DNA from: Sipunculus nudus
Lineage: Eukaryota > Annelida > Sipuncula > Golfingiida > Sipunculidae
NCBI GenBank assembly: GCA_026874595.1
Contig: CM049313.1
Coordinates: 65,354,159 to 65,418,158, forward strand
DNA: 64,000 nucleotides
Direction of reading: 5' to 3'
Shown here: piece after piece, positions 1 through 12,080 of the stretch
Position numbering within the stretch: position 1 is the first letter of the stretch
Layout of the letters: each line of letters starts with the position of its first letter
Notes under the pieces: model-generated
What the model saw: the letters and a program-made list of their open reading frames with translations, nothing else
Told to the model about the DNA's origin: nothing
Databases searched by the model: none
Made by a program: the position numbers and the translations under genes

Positions 1-421
1 AAAAATAATCCCTGTTTATATATTTTTATCACATAATTTTATAACAGTGGACAAGGAAACAACGCTTCTATGTTGTACAGTATTACATATATCAAATAGG
101 TAACGTACAAATGAACCAGTCTGGTAATAAATATTCCAGCTCTTTTGTAATGAAGGTGAAAAGAAGCCATTCTTGTCCGATGCGAACGACAAAAAATATA
201 ATATTCTAAAGGCGGTTTCACACCGGATGCGTCCGAACGAATATGACACGAACGAAAATTTCTGTCGTTCCGACTAAAATCCTGTCGCATCAAAAATTTC
301 ATTCACACCAAATCCGAACGATATTTTTGGTTTCCGACCGAGGAATTTTCGTCTCCGAAATTCGTATTGGACAGATATATGAGCAATATATCGGATGCAC
401 TAAAATATAGGCTTTATAGCC

Positions 422-560
<139 letters not shown>

Positions 561-1390
561 CTATACAAAATTTTCGAATATTTCTGAACGTGTAAATTGA
601 TTTTCTCATTAATTTGTAATTAATAATTATTGATAATAAAGTTTTTATCTCTGAGTGTACAAGATTTCCATTTCAACATGCCTTGAAAAATAATTGCGCA
701 ACCTCATGTTTCAAGAGAACAAATTCCATTGTAACTGCTGCATTTCAAGTTAAATTGAAGTTTGAATCACTAGTTAAGTTTGATTTTTATTTCATTTTCA
801 AATCTGCCAATATGATTTTGAGCAGTCTGCGCACAGCTATGAAACTTCTGTTTAAATGCAAAACGTTGAACTAAACATAATACTATGATAATAATACAAA
901 TGACACATGAAAAAAGTTATTATTCCATGATTTTTTTCTATATTTACCGCGGATCATTTTATTGGTAATGAACACCAAGTCTTGGATAATGTCGCTAATT
1001 TGTGTTCATATCGCTTACACAGCTGACTTATATTCAGGGGCGTCAATATGGGGGGGGGGGGCCCTAGGAGGGATGATCAATGTAATCATCCCTCCCCCCC
1101 TTTCGGATAATAACTTTATTATATTGCAAATAATACAAATAATATATTAAGAATTAGAATTTACCATGAATTATAACATCTAAATCTGGATTAAAAGTCT
1201 AAATGTTTTGTCCCTGATTGTAAATTAAAATAAGTGGCCAAGCGGCGATTGAAATCCCTTTTGATAAAAATATAATTTCCCCCCAGGAAATTTACACATG
1301 ATAAAAAGAAAAAGTCTCATTTAAATGGAAAAATCATTGGAGCTAACAAAATTTATAAATATCTGTTTAAATAAAAAAAATGATTGAACT
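561..1390. other. AT-rich stretch without a gene
   Basis: Contains a G run (1049-1060) after CAGGGGCGTCAATATGG, a start resembling the poly-G TIR elements. Nothing else recognised. Confidence 0.5.
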
Positions 1391-1590
1391 AAAAATAATC
1401 CCTTTTTTATATTTTATCACATAATTTTAAACAGTGGACAAGGAAACAAGATTTCTTTGTTGTACAGTATTACATATATATCAAATAGGTAACGTACAAA
1501 TGAACCAGTCTGGTTATAAATATTCCAGCTCTTTTGTGTTGAAGGTGAAAAGAAGCCATTCTTGTCCGATGCGAACGACAAAAAATAGAA
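1391..1590 (+). repeat. direct copy of window positions 1-200
   Basis: Both blocks run from AAAAATAATCCC to CGATGCGAACGACAAAAAAT with few differences by eye. The first block abuts the inverted-repeat element at 207. Confidence 0.85.
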
Positions 1591-2214
1591 CGTTCTATTT
1601 TTTTCGTTCGGATAGCATCGTTCGGATTAGGTGTGTATACACCAACATAAAATAAAGTGTTTTATTTTTTCGTTCGTACAGCAAATTTTCGTTCGGACGT
1701 AAAATTCGTTCGTACGCATCCGGTGTGAAACCGCCTTAATTGTTTTCGTTCGGATAGCATCGTTAGGATTAGGTGTGTATGCACCAGCATAAAATAAAGT
1801 GTTTTATTTTTTCGTTTGTACAGCAAATTTTCGTTCGGACGTAAAATTCGTACGTACGCATCCGGTGTGAAACCGCCTTTAGTGTCCCAGCACTGAGATA
1901 GAGCCTCAGACAATCATCAATAAATATAAACCATCCTTGTTCAGTTTTAGAATGTTTCACGTTATACTGCACATGCATGGATCCACATATAAGGCCGGTT
2001 ATACGCGGCCCCATATACGCAAATGTACATTATTTTTTTTATTTTCAAAACGTGCACGAAAATCGTGTTTCCAGAGAATCTGTAAAAAGTCGATTTCTAT
2101 TTGTTAGATTTGTTAAACATACCTCCTCCCATTCACTATCGATTCACAAAGTGCTATCTCACATATACCGGACTATACAAATTTTCTGCCTAGCAATAAT
2201 AACTCTAGCCCGAG

Positions 2215-2216
<2 letters not shown>

Positions 2217-2262
<46 letters not shown>
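2217..2262 (+). repeat. (CT)n microsatellite
   Basis: About 45 bp of CT interrupted once, just outside the LTR-like block. Confidence 0.9.
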
Positions 2263-2289
2263 GCTATGCTGTGGTTTGTGGTTTTTTGT

Positions 2290-2835
2290 TAACAAATAAC
2301 TATGATTAAAACAATCCTTACATTACAATACACTAAATCAATACAATTACACAGTATAACAACAGTACAACAGTAAATCAATGCAAGTATATAAATAAAG
2401 TGTACAGTGTCTGGATACCACCACTGTTACAGCGACAACAAGTCCTTTAAAGCATATAATCCAGTTAAACAGTTCACATAAATCTTCTCAGAGAATAACA
2501 GTCCAGTTCAATCACGAAATCAGTTTGTTGTAATCCAAAATTGAAGTTCTTGTTATAATCCCGAAAGTAAACTGAAGACTATATAAAATCCGTCACAAAT
2601 TTAAGAAGAAAACATATAACTGCCGCAATTATCGGAAAAGGTCCCCCAAACTGACACACACACTCTCCTGTGTCCGCTGGAATTTTTCTCTCCTCTCTCT
2701 CGGCTCTAAAACACTGCCCCTTATTTATAACTTCTCACCTCAAGCCGAGAACTATCCATTTCCCGAACAATCGAAAGAACAATAATACACACGTTACAGG
2801 AAACATCTAGAACAACGAGTCCTGTGTTTCTACAT
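2290..2835 (-). mobile_element. LTR-like block next to the Gypsy fragment
   Basis: On the minus strand, starting TGTAGAAACACAGG, the block contains a TATAAATAAGG promoter-like motif (2713-2732) and an AT-rich U5-like tail, and lies directly downstream of the RNase H fragment. Consistent with a 3' LTR, but no second copy exists in the window to prove it. Confidence 0.4.
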
Positions 2836-2846
2836 ATCAGGGTTCA

Positions 2847-2866
2847 CACGTGGGCCGGCCCACGTG
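2847..2866. repeat. 20-bp perfect palindrome
   Basis: CACGTGGGCCGGCCCACGTG, fully self-complementary and GC-rich in AT-rich surroundings, sitting exactly at the junction of the RNase H fragment and the LTR-like block. Confidence 0.95.
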
Positions 2867-3055
2867 AGTAGTTTTCCTGGTTTGAATTAAACTTTCTTGA
2901 AAAATAACAAATTGGATTATCTATGTCATCATTGCCTTCTTGTAAAAACGCAGCGCCAGCAGCAGTATCACAGGCATCTACAGCTAACATAAAAGGGACA
3001 GAATGGTCTGTAAAAAACTGCATGGGCTGCCCAGACCAACGAATGATAACCAAAA
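2867..3055 (-). pseudogene. Ty3/Gypsy RNase H fragment
   Basis: Minus-strand frame PFMLAVDACDTAAGAAFLQE, then NPICYFSRKFNSNQENYS, the RNase H start of Gypsy pol (LAVDAS...GAVL.Q...CYFSRKF...NYS). It breaks off abruptly after NYS at a 20-bp palindrome and is followed by LTR-like sequence, so integrase has been lost by an internal deletion. Confidence 0.8.
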
Positions 3056-3352
3056 AAAAAAACTGTGAAGCACATTTTCAATGGAAAACATAATCCTGAA
3101 GACCATAAACTTAAGGTCAGTCATAAGACAACTTTCTTTGGTATGTTGAAACGCAAAAAGGTTTATTTTAGGATGTTTTTATCAACTGATCCTACTATCT
3201 GACCAAAATGTAATTTTACGACTATATAGAATTTTTGAACGTCTTGTATTAGTTCCAACGCTAATGTGAATGGTGCCGGTAACCTACATCCCCTCATAAG
3301 TATTTTGACAAAAATACAGATATTGTACTACCACTTGAGTTTTCCGTTTGTG

Positions 3353-3497
3353 TTATAAACGTGATACGTCATCTACATTGTCAACAATTTTGATTTGTTG
3401 TGCAGCTTTTACTGATCTTACCGTTTTTACACAATCGCTTTTGTCGCGCAAGAAAGCTCGGAGAGCTTCATGGGATACAGGAGGCATATAAAGATAC
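3353..3497 (-). CDS. possible C-terminal exon of the same methyltransferase
   Basis: After GTGTAG the frame reads RYLYMPPVSHEALRAFL, then VKTVRSVKAAQQIKIVDNV, to a TAA at 3353. Position, strand and general shape fit the last strands of NNMT-type enzymes (LPVS.E.L..AL). The phase does not match the donor at 5218, so a small exon may lie between. Tentative. Confidence 0.35.
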
Positions 3498-5217
3498 CTA
3501 CACTTACACAGTGCACATGAGTAGTGGGGAGGCAGGGTCAGTTTCTGACAAAAGTAGCGTATGGTCGACAAGGGTGGGGCCCCAGCCTTTTTCTTCTCCC
3601 ATGGGTCAATAATGATGTGATGATGTTAAGACGGTCCTGCAGTGATCATGGAATTATTTTTTTAAAGATTAACAACACGCAAAATCCCGTTACGGCTCAG
3701 GGTCATGTCCGTCTCGCCGACATATAATGTCCATTTCTTCCCCTTATTAAAAATAAAGCAGCATAAACATGAAGTCAATATATCAAAGCAAAGAAACCAC
3801 CGTAGGGATAAAAAAAAATTCCTTTCCTTCACGCGTTTTTAAATTGTTGGTTATTTTTATTCATTCGCCTTAATGCATTAAAGATAAATTAAGATATGAA
3901 AGTTATTTTAATTTGTAAATAATGTATTACCATTTCATTCATAATAAGCGCTGAAATATGTGCTTTTCCATGCAGGCTACATAAATCATATGTTAGTATA
4001 TCGGTGGAAGGATATATGGGCCTGCTTTTTCAAACATTTAAGCAGGTATTCGTGTGTTTTATTAATCATGGCAGCATTTGTTTCTGAACAAATAGTGTGC
4101 TTCAAGAAAGAAATGTCCCTCTGAGCAAGTGTTAAGGCCGCTAACAGCCTTGAATATAAATACACAGATCTTCTATGCCCTATAACAACCTTCTGCTTCG
4201 TAGAAGCACAAGGGTCATCATAAGCAAGCAGTGAGAAAATAAAGTAGCAATATCCGTGCCTGTTTGCCCTTACCTATATAAGCGCCATAAAAAGGCATGG
4301 AATAATTGCGGTTAGCACTGTTCAAACAATTATATATAACCAATATTTACTTTTTAACTTTTTAAATGTTAAACAAATGGCAAAATGACACGAGTAACAC
4401 AGTTGCATGGGATATTCATCGCCTCCTGCATTGGCTCGTAAAAAGTGGTTAAATCTTAATATCAATAATTGATATATTGACCTTACTGGAAATATACATA
4501 ACGGCACTTCTAGAACCCTATTGAATTAATATCACTTTGCGACTGACCAAAGTGGTCTTATTTGGGGGTGTGGTCTTATTAATGAAATCCTGATCTCGAA
4601 CGAATGGCAAGCTTCGAATATGATGAATATGTTAACTAAAGGTTTTACATTGAAGAACGGTCATATAAAGGAATGTGCATGGTAAAGATTTCAAATTAAT
4701 GAATTAATAGAAAGAGTTCATTGTAACGTATTTTGTAATGAAAAATACGAATATACACAGGGTGTATTTGCTTGACGACACTCAGGTAATAATGAAATAA
4801 TGTTAAGTCTCTGTAGGCATGTAAGAAAACATAACAATTGCATAAACAATGAAGCAGTGTGGATCTAATGCATGACGCGATTTATGAATTAAAGTAATCA
4901 GGGCACAAGCTTGCGGTTGCATTTAGATAAGCCAGGAAAAGTACCCGTAATTTTTTAATGCAGGAGTCATCCAAAATTTGAGCCATTTACAATTCAAATA
5001 ACATTAGAAATATTCCGGTCAAAGAGAAATGGTAAACTGTATGCATGTTCAGTCTCAGTAGTGGATCAATGGTCACTTGCGGGGTTTCAGTACATTGCTA
5101 ATGTATAAGTGCAACACTGGCAAATATAATCGTAAAACAGTACAGGTCTCTATGTGTTGAAGCGTGTATCACCTACGTGCTAAGATGTATCCGAAACAAA
5201 TGCAGCATGACACTTAC
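3498..5217. other. no gene seen
   Basis: AT-rich; would be intron if the methyltransferase pieces belong together. No repeats recognised. Confidence 0.5.
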
Positions 5218-5402
5218 ATCCCTTGAATTTCAAATACTTAAGTAGATTTTTCACAGATTTCTCGAAATCAGCCCCCTTTAAATAGGCCGACGTCATAATG
5301 CAGTCAAATGGAGCCACTGTTTGGCCCAGGAAAGGGTCTTCAAGTTGAACATCAGTGGGAAGAACTCCTTTGATTATCCGCCTCAGTGTGTTTTCATAAA
5401 AT
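5218..5402 (-). CDS. NNMT/PNMT-family methyltransferase, central exon
   Basis: Minus-strand open frame TLRRIIKGVLPTDV, then PFDCIMTSAYLKGA, then NLLKYLKFKG, ending at GGAT|GTAAGTG. The pattern (LR..VK.VL..DV, then DC...S..L, then L..LLKPGG) is that of the region after motif I in the NNMT family. In the last motif Phe replaces the usual Pro. The acceptor (AATGAAG) lacks a good pyrimidine tract. A diverged duplicate block begins just outside this exon at about 5413. Confidence 0.65.
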
Positions 5403-5412
5403 CTTCATTAAT

Positions 5413-6000
5413 TGAAAGTGTGCGATCCGAACGACCCCTTAACTGAAAACCCGATAAGGGTTCACGCTGTCAAGGACAGAGTTGACGGTTTTCAAGTATA
5501 TTTCTTCAGTATTGGTAGTTTCGCCATAGAGTGATTAAATACAGAAATACAGTAACTCTCCATATACATGAAATGAAACGTTTTCTAATAAAAATAAATT
5601 ATGATATCTGCCAATATTTCTGCCAAAATCGTGTGCTTATAGTCATGGACAAAAGTTGAATTAAGCTTGCTCTAGGCGCAATCAGCGGCTCAAAACTTTA
5701 TTGTTTGAGAGTTGTCGAGCATGCCCAACGTCGAACCATTGGTCAAGGTAAACAGACTTGTTAAGGTAAACAGACATACGTGGACTGTGTTTACTTACAT
5801 ACAGGACCATAACAACGTATACATTTGGTGAATAGGAAATAGAAAGTCCGTGTGTCGGGATTGTTTGGCTGTGTAACTGTATATTTACTTTTACATGGAG
5901 AATATAATGTAGACACTTCCGTTACAAGTCAGAAATAAGTCTACTTTAGACCGGACTTCATATTCGACCTTTAGCAAGCCCTCGCAGAGATGGCTGCGAG
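5413..6000. repeat. diverged direct duplicate, copy 1
   Basis: Matches 10740-11470 in order: GATC.GAACGA, GGTTCA.GCTG, GATATCTGCCAAT.TTTC, CATACAGG.CAAT.ACAACGTATA, GTGTGTCGG, ATATAATGTAG.ACTTCCGT. Heavily diverged. Confidence 0.6.
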
Positions 6001-6410
6001 ATTGTCATACTTAACAAGTCGGGATATCAATATGCAATACAATATATACCTAGCCCTGCACATAAAGCATGCATACAATTAACAGTCGGACAATTTACAT
6101 TTGCTTTATTTATATAACAAATTTTCTTTAATCATCCATGCCTGTTTAAAAATGAAATTTAAAATTGTTTACTGAATCAAAATTGAAATAAATATCACTG
6201 TTAACCTAGAAAAAAACATAATAAAGCGGTTCGGAATATTGCCCTGTTGTTTGATATCAGCCTAATTAGCTAAAGAGTGGATTTCTGTTTTTTGCTGGTA
6301 AATCTTTGTACAATTTAAACAACTCAAATTAAAAAAAAAAATTAAATATCATATGAAAATAAAGTTTGATAATTGCATACACCATCAGAAAAAACTCTGT
6401 ACCATGTTTC

Positions 6411-6462
<52 letters not shown>

Positions 6463-6479
6463 TATATATAGCTCTGGAG

Positions 6480-8290
6480 GGCTTCACGTCCGAGATAATT
6501 AAAAATATGGTGGCCAGTCTCGGTTTGGTGCACCCATTTGACGCACGGTTTATTCTGATCAACCAGATCCATCTGACTTTCAAGTCTTTCCCGATGATGA
6601 ATTTCTTGCATCAAATAGCCAGAGAGAAGAACAGGTTGCTTGTATGACGAATGAACAACCTAGTTGTCACGCACAGAGTGTTCTTAGTGATTTAGAACCG
6701 CATCTACGGACCAACTACTCCTCTATTGTGTCAGCTCCTACCGAACGCTATTTCCTCAAGCATCAAGGCTGTAGCTTAGACTTTAGGTCTTATTCTTTAC
6801 ATTTCGGGGACACTGAGGCTTCTTGCGTTATCAACAAGCGAGAGTTCTTCTGCATATAGCACTAAACGAGAATGTGAACATTTCACCGTACTGTGAGATA
6901 CTCCTAGCTGGGTGTGTTCTTGAACATGATGACCATTGTCTCTTGCCATTCTCAGCCTTAGTGGAGCCAGAAGACAAATTCGAAGGCGAGGAAGGAATTA
7001 TGTCGGCAAAAATGCTTGTCGACCCAAACAAACACTACATCCCTCTACGCATGGTGAACTTTAACAACAAACCAGTCCAGCTTCTTTAAGATACCCTGGT
7101 GGGGTAAGGCAGTCCAATTGCTCAAGTGATTGTGATATCTCAGGAACAGAATGGAACAGCAGCCTCTTCTCAGGACGACTCAAGTTTACCCAAAACTGTT
7201 CTTCCGCACTTATGGGAAGAATGCTCAAAGGATCATGACGAAGGTCAGAGGCTAGAAGTCCAGCAACACTGGTGCAGGGTTCAACCTATTTTTCCTCGGG
7301 AAAAGATTGATATTGAAAGGACCGATTTATTGCAGCACAGTATAACAAAAGTAATGCACAGCCAATCAAATAGGTAGCACGACGCCTCCCTTTGGAGGCC
7401 TGAATCAAGGTATCATAGAACCTTCCAAAAGTTCTTGGAGTAGTCCAGTTGTACTGGTAAACAAGAGGGATGGGTCAACTCGTTTCTGTAATGACTATCG
7501 AAAACTGAACAATGTCGACCTGAGGGACAGTTCTCCCCTTCCTAGGATGGATGGCTCCTTGCATTCCTTAGGGAATGCTCAGTGGTAAAACACCCTCGAC
7601 CTTGCCAGTGGTTATTGGCAAGTGGGTGTTAAACCGGGCGATGCTCAGAAGACAGCCTTTGCATCCGTCAATGGCCTGTACAAGTTCCGAGTAATGCCGT
7701 TCGGACTTTGCAGTGCACCAGGGACGTTCCAAAGGCTCATGGTATGTGTTTTGACCGGCCTGCAATGGCAGACATGTTTACTATTTATAGACGACGTTAT
7801 CGTCTTCAGATCTGACTTCAACAACCACCTTAAGTGGCTTCCAGAGGTCTTAAGCATGATCAGGATGCTGACCTTAAATTGACGCCAGAAAAATGTCATT
7901 TGTTCAGACGGCAAATTGAGTAACTCGGACACGTCTCTTCAGAAGGAGTTACAACTAGTCCAGAGAAGATTGCATCTGTTAAGAACTGGCCTGTCCCAGT
8001 AAATGTCCAGAAGTCAAATACTTTCTTGGGCGTTTTGTAAAGGTGTTTGCAACCATAGCAAGTCCTCTCCACAATTTGTTGAAAATACAAACTCCATTCA
8101 TTTAGGATGAACATTGTGAGAAGGCATTTGTAAACTGAAGGATGCATTAACTTCTGCACCAATTCTAACTTTTTCCAACATCAGCAGATGACTTCATTCT
8201 GGACACAGACGCCAGTAGCACTGGTATTGGTTCTATCCCAGGTCCAGGATGGACAAGAGAACGTCATTAGTTATTTCAGCAAATTCTTGT
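6480..8290 (+). pseudogene. decayed Ty3/Gypsy retrotransposon pol
   Basis: Protease-RT linker, reverse transcriptase and part of RNase H, broken by stops and frameshifts. Seen: VDPNKHYIPLRMVNFNNKPV (7018-7077); SSPVVLVNKRDGSTRFCNDY (from about 7442); GYWQVGVKPGDAQKTAF; VMPFGLCSAPGTFQRLM; FIDD at 7784-7795 in place of the more common YLDD; and an RNase H piece ILDTDASSTGIGS near 8200. No LTRs or integrase are visible. It lies on the opposite strand between two methyltransferase exon-like pieces. Confidence 0.85.
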
Positions 8291-8448
8291 CACAAATATA
8301 TATATATTAATACATATGCCAAATAATTGCATGCTATTAGACTGCAGATTACTTATAGATTACTATTATAGGCATTATATATTATTGGAAATTTGAACAA
8401 TGAAAAAAAAAATAATAAATGAAATTTAATCTCAGTTTTCGGATTTGA

Positions 8449-8657
8449 TTATTTTTTCTCCCATCTGGCCACATATTGCGTCAGTGACCTCACATCGTAG
8501 GCTTTATCAGGCTGCTCCTGCCAGTCTATCAGCATCCGTCTGTTTCTGGACACGTAATCACTCAGGTTAATTTCTTGGAAGTGTTGTGCTGGTATCAGTG
8601 AGAAGTGCACACATGGGCCGCTACCGACATCTAATACTTTCTCGCCCGAGATCCCAT
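8449..8657 (-). CDS. NNMT/PNMT-family SAM methyltransferase, SAM-binding exon (partial)
   Basis: The frame reads GEKVLDVGSGPCVHFSLIP then FQEINLSDY..NRRMLIDW and ends YVARWEKK before a TAA. This is the motif I pattern of the NNMT/PNMT/INMT family (LDIGSGP, then EI..SDY, NR..L..W), which transfers methyl groups from SAM to amines. A weak acceptor (AAATAAG) precedes it. No GT donor exists where the family normally splices, so the exon may be broken. The next exon on this strand would be at 5218-5402, beyond the Gypsy remnant. Upstream N-terminal coding was not found. Confidence 0.72.
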
Positions 8658-8659
8658 CT

Positions 8660-9950
8660 TATTTAAAAATTAATGCTGTGGTTGTGTGGGTTTCAAATTA
8701 TCGATATTGGCGAAAATATTAACAGTATTAATATATTAAAAGAAATTATTGTGAAAATAAAAAAAAAATTGTGAATACGACACCCAAACTTCACAGGTAA
8801 ACATTCCATTAATCTATTTCTTGATGTGTCTTGAATCCGGACCATGTGTTTGATCCACACCAAAATCTAAACGTTTCTTCTTAGGCCCATCCCTGAAATG
8901 CCCTGAAGATTTTATGAGATTCGGTGTATGTTTGAGTGGGTTATGTTGTGAACAAACACAGAATCACGAACGGGAATAAATTTTAACCTAACAGGCGGAG
9001 AAAACAAGAGAGGTTCAATTGAGCTACACAGCTAGATAATCGCCATGAAAAAAAAAATTCAAGTTTTTTTGTTTTTTCCGGTTGTGTAATGCAAACTAAA
9101 ATTCATTAAATACAGGAAAAATTGCTAGAAAGAGTTCGTCTGCAGCTGTACAATCCATAGCAGACAATAGAGGTTAAAATTGCTGACGCTTTTCTCCTCT
9201 TTACATTTACGTTAAGGGTTATCAGACATTGCAATAGATAAACCAATGGTTTACACAACTGGCACCGAGCCGCAATTTAAGGGAAAAAGACAATTTCATA
9301 TTGACCAGGATGGTCACAAAAATAAATTTGTTTTGGTTGAGTTGGAGGGTTTAAATGTTCATAAACAGTTTTCTTAAAAGTCAGTTGACAAAAACTGAAT
9401 AATAGGTGTTGGTAGACTATTCCAAATTTGCAGGCTGTTTGGAGAAACGAAAGACATCTGTAAGCAAGGTATGGAACATAAAGGAATTTAAACCACTCCA
9501 CTTAAAGCGGCTTCTCTGTTTGCAAATATTGCAACAACTAGGCCGAGTATTTCCACTCAAACGCCGGGGACCATATGCTATTGACAGTAATGAATGATAT
9601 TTGCCCTCTTGATAAAAGTGAATTATAGCGGGTACAAGTCAAACAACCCAAATATACGTTCAGGGTCAAGGTCAAGAATCAGTTTGATTGTTTCCAGGAA
9701 CAATCCAGGTAAGTCATCATATGACTTTCAACATTATAAATTCCCAGATATAGGTTAGTTCAAAATTATATTCGGATTATCAAATCAGGTATTTTTTTTT
9801 CTTCTTTATTTTCTTGGCGGGGGGGGGGGGGAGACAACTTGGATAGGAAAGGAACCATGAAATGTTTCACCCCTTTTTTAACACTATGTTGGTCACCAAT
9901 GAATATCAGCTTACGAACTCTTTTTTAACATTTGCTGTCACTGGAGATGC
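8660..9950. other. no gene seen
   Basis: AT-rich unique sequence with an 11-bp G run near 9819. The missing N-terminal methyltransferase exon was sought here without success. Confidence 0.5.
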
Positions 9951-9962
9951 TATATAAAAATA
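9951..9962 (+). promoter_or_regulatory. TATA box upstream of the 10095 ORF
   Basis: TATATAAAAATA lies 144 nt before the ATG at 10095, placing a start site near 9985. A plausible core promoter in otherwise AT-rich DNA. Confidence 0.35.
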
Positions 9963-10094
9963 TATGTGTACATATATATAGTATATTATATACTGACTGA
10001 AGAAGTTTACGCTCGTCGAGCAGCTACAGGTTGCTGTGGTCAAGACCTCAGCCCTGTGCGCTCCTTAAGGACGTTCTCTGAGCCAACAGCCGCC

Positions 10095-10472
10095 ATGCCA
10101 CACCAAGCCAAGGAGAGCCGCGAGAGTCCCCCACCGTACATCCCGAGCCGGTTACCTTTCAGAAAGCTAGAGTATCCACAGCCACAAAGGCAGAAGCAAC
10201 CCGCATTCCCTCCACCGATCCCAGCAGCGGAGACCCAGCCATGCCATTCGAGAGCCGAACTCGATCTTGTGAACGACACTGTTTCGAGACCCATCGCCAT
10301 TGTACTTGCTGTTACGGCCATTTGGACCGTATTAACCGGGTTACCCAGTTGTGCAAGTTTTAGCAAGATTTTTCGTCATCAGCAGTATATTATATACATG
10401 TGTGAAAATTACATATATTTTACCTTTATTCTTTACACTGCAGAAAGACCTTGTGTTGTTGAAGAAATTTAG
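10095..10472 (+). CDS. hypothetical proline-rich protein with one membrane segment (first exon or whole ORF)
   Basis: The start GCCGCCATGCC is a near-ideal start context, so I prefer it to the longer frame from 9966. The protein starts MPHQAKESRESPPPYIPSRL; PPPY is a PPxY (WW-domain binding) motif. A Pro/Gln-rich region follows, then a hydrophobic segment RPIAIVLAVTAIWTVLTG. The coding part up to about 10370 is much more GC-rich than its surroundings; after that the frame runs into AT-rich sequence, so the true exon may end near there. The layout resembles small CD225/dispanin-like proteins, but the family cysteines are not in place. Function unknown. Confidence 0.45.
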   Translation: MPHQAKESRESPPPYIPSRLPFRKLEYPQPQRQKQPAFPPPIPAAETQPCHSRAELDLVNDTVSRPIAIVLAVTAIWTVLTGLPSCASFSKIFRHQQYIIYMCENYIYFTFILYTAERPCVVEEI

Positions 10473-10583
10473 ACTTGATCAATACTTTCATAAGGACTGG
10501 ATCATAGTCCCCAGTTAAAGATACATCAAAATTATCCTCGTAATGTTGTCTGAGCGAATAGTTCGTGATATTGGACACGATGC
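10441..10583 (-). CDS. short open frame, unknown
   Basis: A minus-strand frame begins right after a TAA with DGSIVSNITNYSLRQHYEDN, then FDVSLTGDYDP. It has balanced, protein-like composition and overlaps the tail of the plus-strand ORF at 10095. No convincing donor or family match. It may be an exon or a remnant. Confidence 0.2.
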
Positions 10584-10739
10584 TGCCGTCTTAGCACACA
10601 TGAAGTGGATATACAATAATTCCCCTTGTCTTGAACAAATGCAAGATATATAGTATATTCAGGAGCATGTAAGGATAATAGATCATGTTCAAAGGGCAGT
10701 ACTACTCAATTTTCAAGTTTGTCATGACTGTCAATGTAA

Positions 10740-11470
10740 CACACTTAATGGAATTGATCTGAACGATCCTTACTCTGATAATATATTAGGGGTTCAAGCT
10801 GCGTGGAATGTTCAAGAACAGAATCGACGGTTTTTCCAAGTTTTTTTTGCATTTTAAGCATTTTGGGTTGAGATTAAATACAAAGATTCAGATAGTATTC
10901 ATAAACCATGTGTTAAATATACATAAAATTAAGCATTTCCCTTTTAAATTGATATGGTATCTGCCAATGTTTCATCCCAAAATGTTTGCTGAGTGGAATA
11001 AAGTCAATTAGCTTGCACTTGGTGCAATCAAAAACATAAACAAAGCACGCACGCCACCTGAAGGGCGTAACGCGCGAATTTACAAATTAATATATTCTAA
11101 GCTTCCAACCGTTGTCTCTTATTTCATGTTTCTTCTTCTTGTTTGGGAGTTATCGTGCATGCGCAGTTTCGGACCCTTGGTCTTGGAGTCTTGTTATGGG
11201 AGACAGTCACGCGCAGGACTCTGTTTACTCACATACAGGTCAATTACAACGTATAAATTAGATGATTTGGTCTGTGTGTCGGTAGAATTTTGCTGTGTTA
11301 CCGTATTATTACCTATATGTGGAGTATATAATGTAGGTACTTCCGTCTTTTAATGTTCGGCCTGTTGACCTGAACGTGTCTAGAATATTTTATTTTGTGG
11401 AGGTGGGGAGTTTACGTTACAAGTCTGAAATGGGTCGCCATTAGACCTGACTTAGTATTCGACCCTGTGC
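10740..11470. repeat. diverged direct duplicate, copy 2
   Basis: Partner of 5413-6000, same orientation, 5.3 kb away. Confidence 0.6.
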
Positions 11471-11519
11471 AAACATGAAATTACTGTGACCTATTTCTTT
11501 GAGCAATTGGAAAAATCAG

Positions 11520-12080
11520 GATTTGGGTCCCATTAAAGTCAAATGAGCACAAATTATATTCGTCAGGCCTAGAATCTTATAATGCAACATCCATGGAGGT
11601 CCTGGTCAAATCTCCTATAAATCCTGAAATTTTAATTTATTGTGACCTATAATCAGTGTGATGTGACCTATATTATGTTTGCATGGTGAAAGTCAGATGG
11701 GCAAAATTGTAACAGTTGGATCTAGAACCTTCTAACTTAAAATTCGAAGAGGTCCTGGGCAAATCTTCCTCTACACCTGAAATTAAGTTACGGTGGTTTA
11801 AATTCTTTGAGCCACAAGTGGAAAACCTTATTTCACCCAGAAAGTCAGAGGGCTAGGGCACAAATCTTAACAGTTGGATCTAGAAACGAACTAAGGAGGT
11901 CTCTGTAATGTCTTTTGGACATGCGAAATAACTATGAATCACCCTTTAGGTCAAACGGAAACCAATTGGAGCAGTTGGACCTAAAAACACTTCTAATGTA
12001 ACAATTGGTTAAATCTTCCTGGAAACAAAAAATAAGGTCTCTGTAACCTATTTGCAAGGCCTAAGGGCAAAACATGATTT
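11520..12080 (+). repeat. diverged tandem array
   Basis: Units of about 155-165 bp marked by GTTGGATCTAGAA and GGAGGTC.TGG..AATC (11562, 11716, 11876, 11970). The wording resembles the 335-bp units of family 2, so it may be an old relative. Confidence 0.5.
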
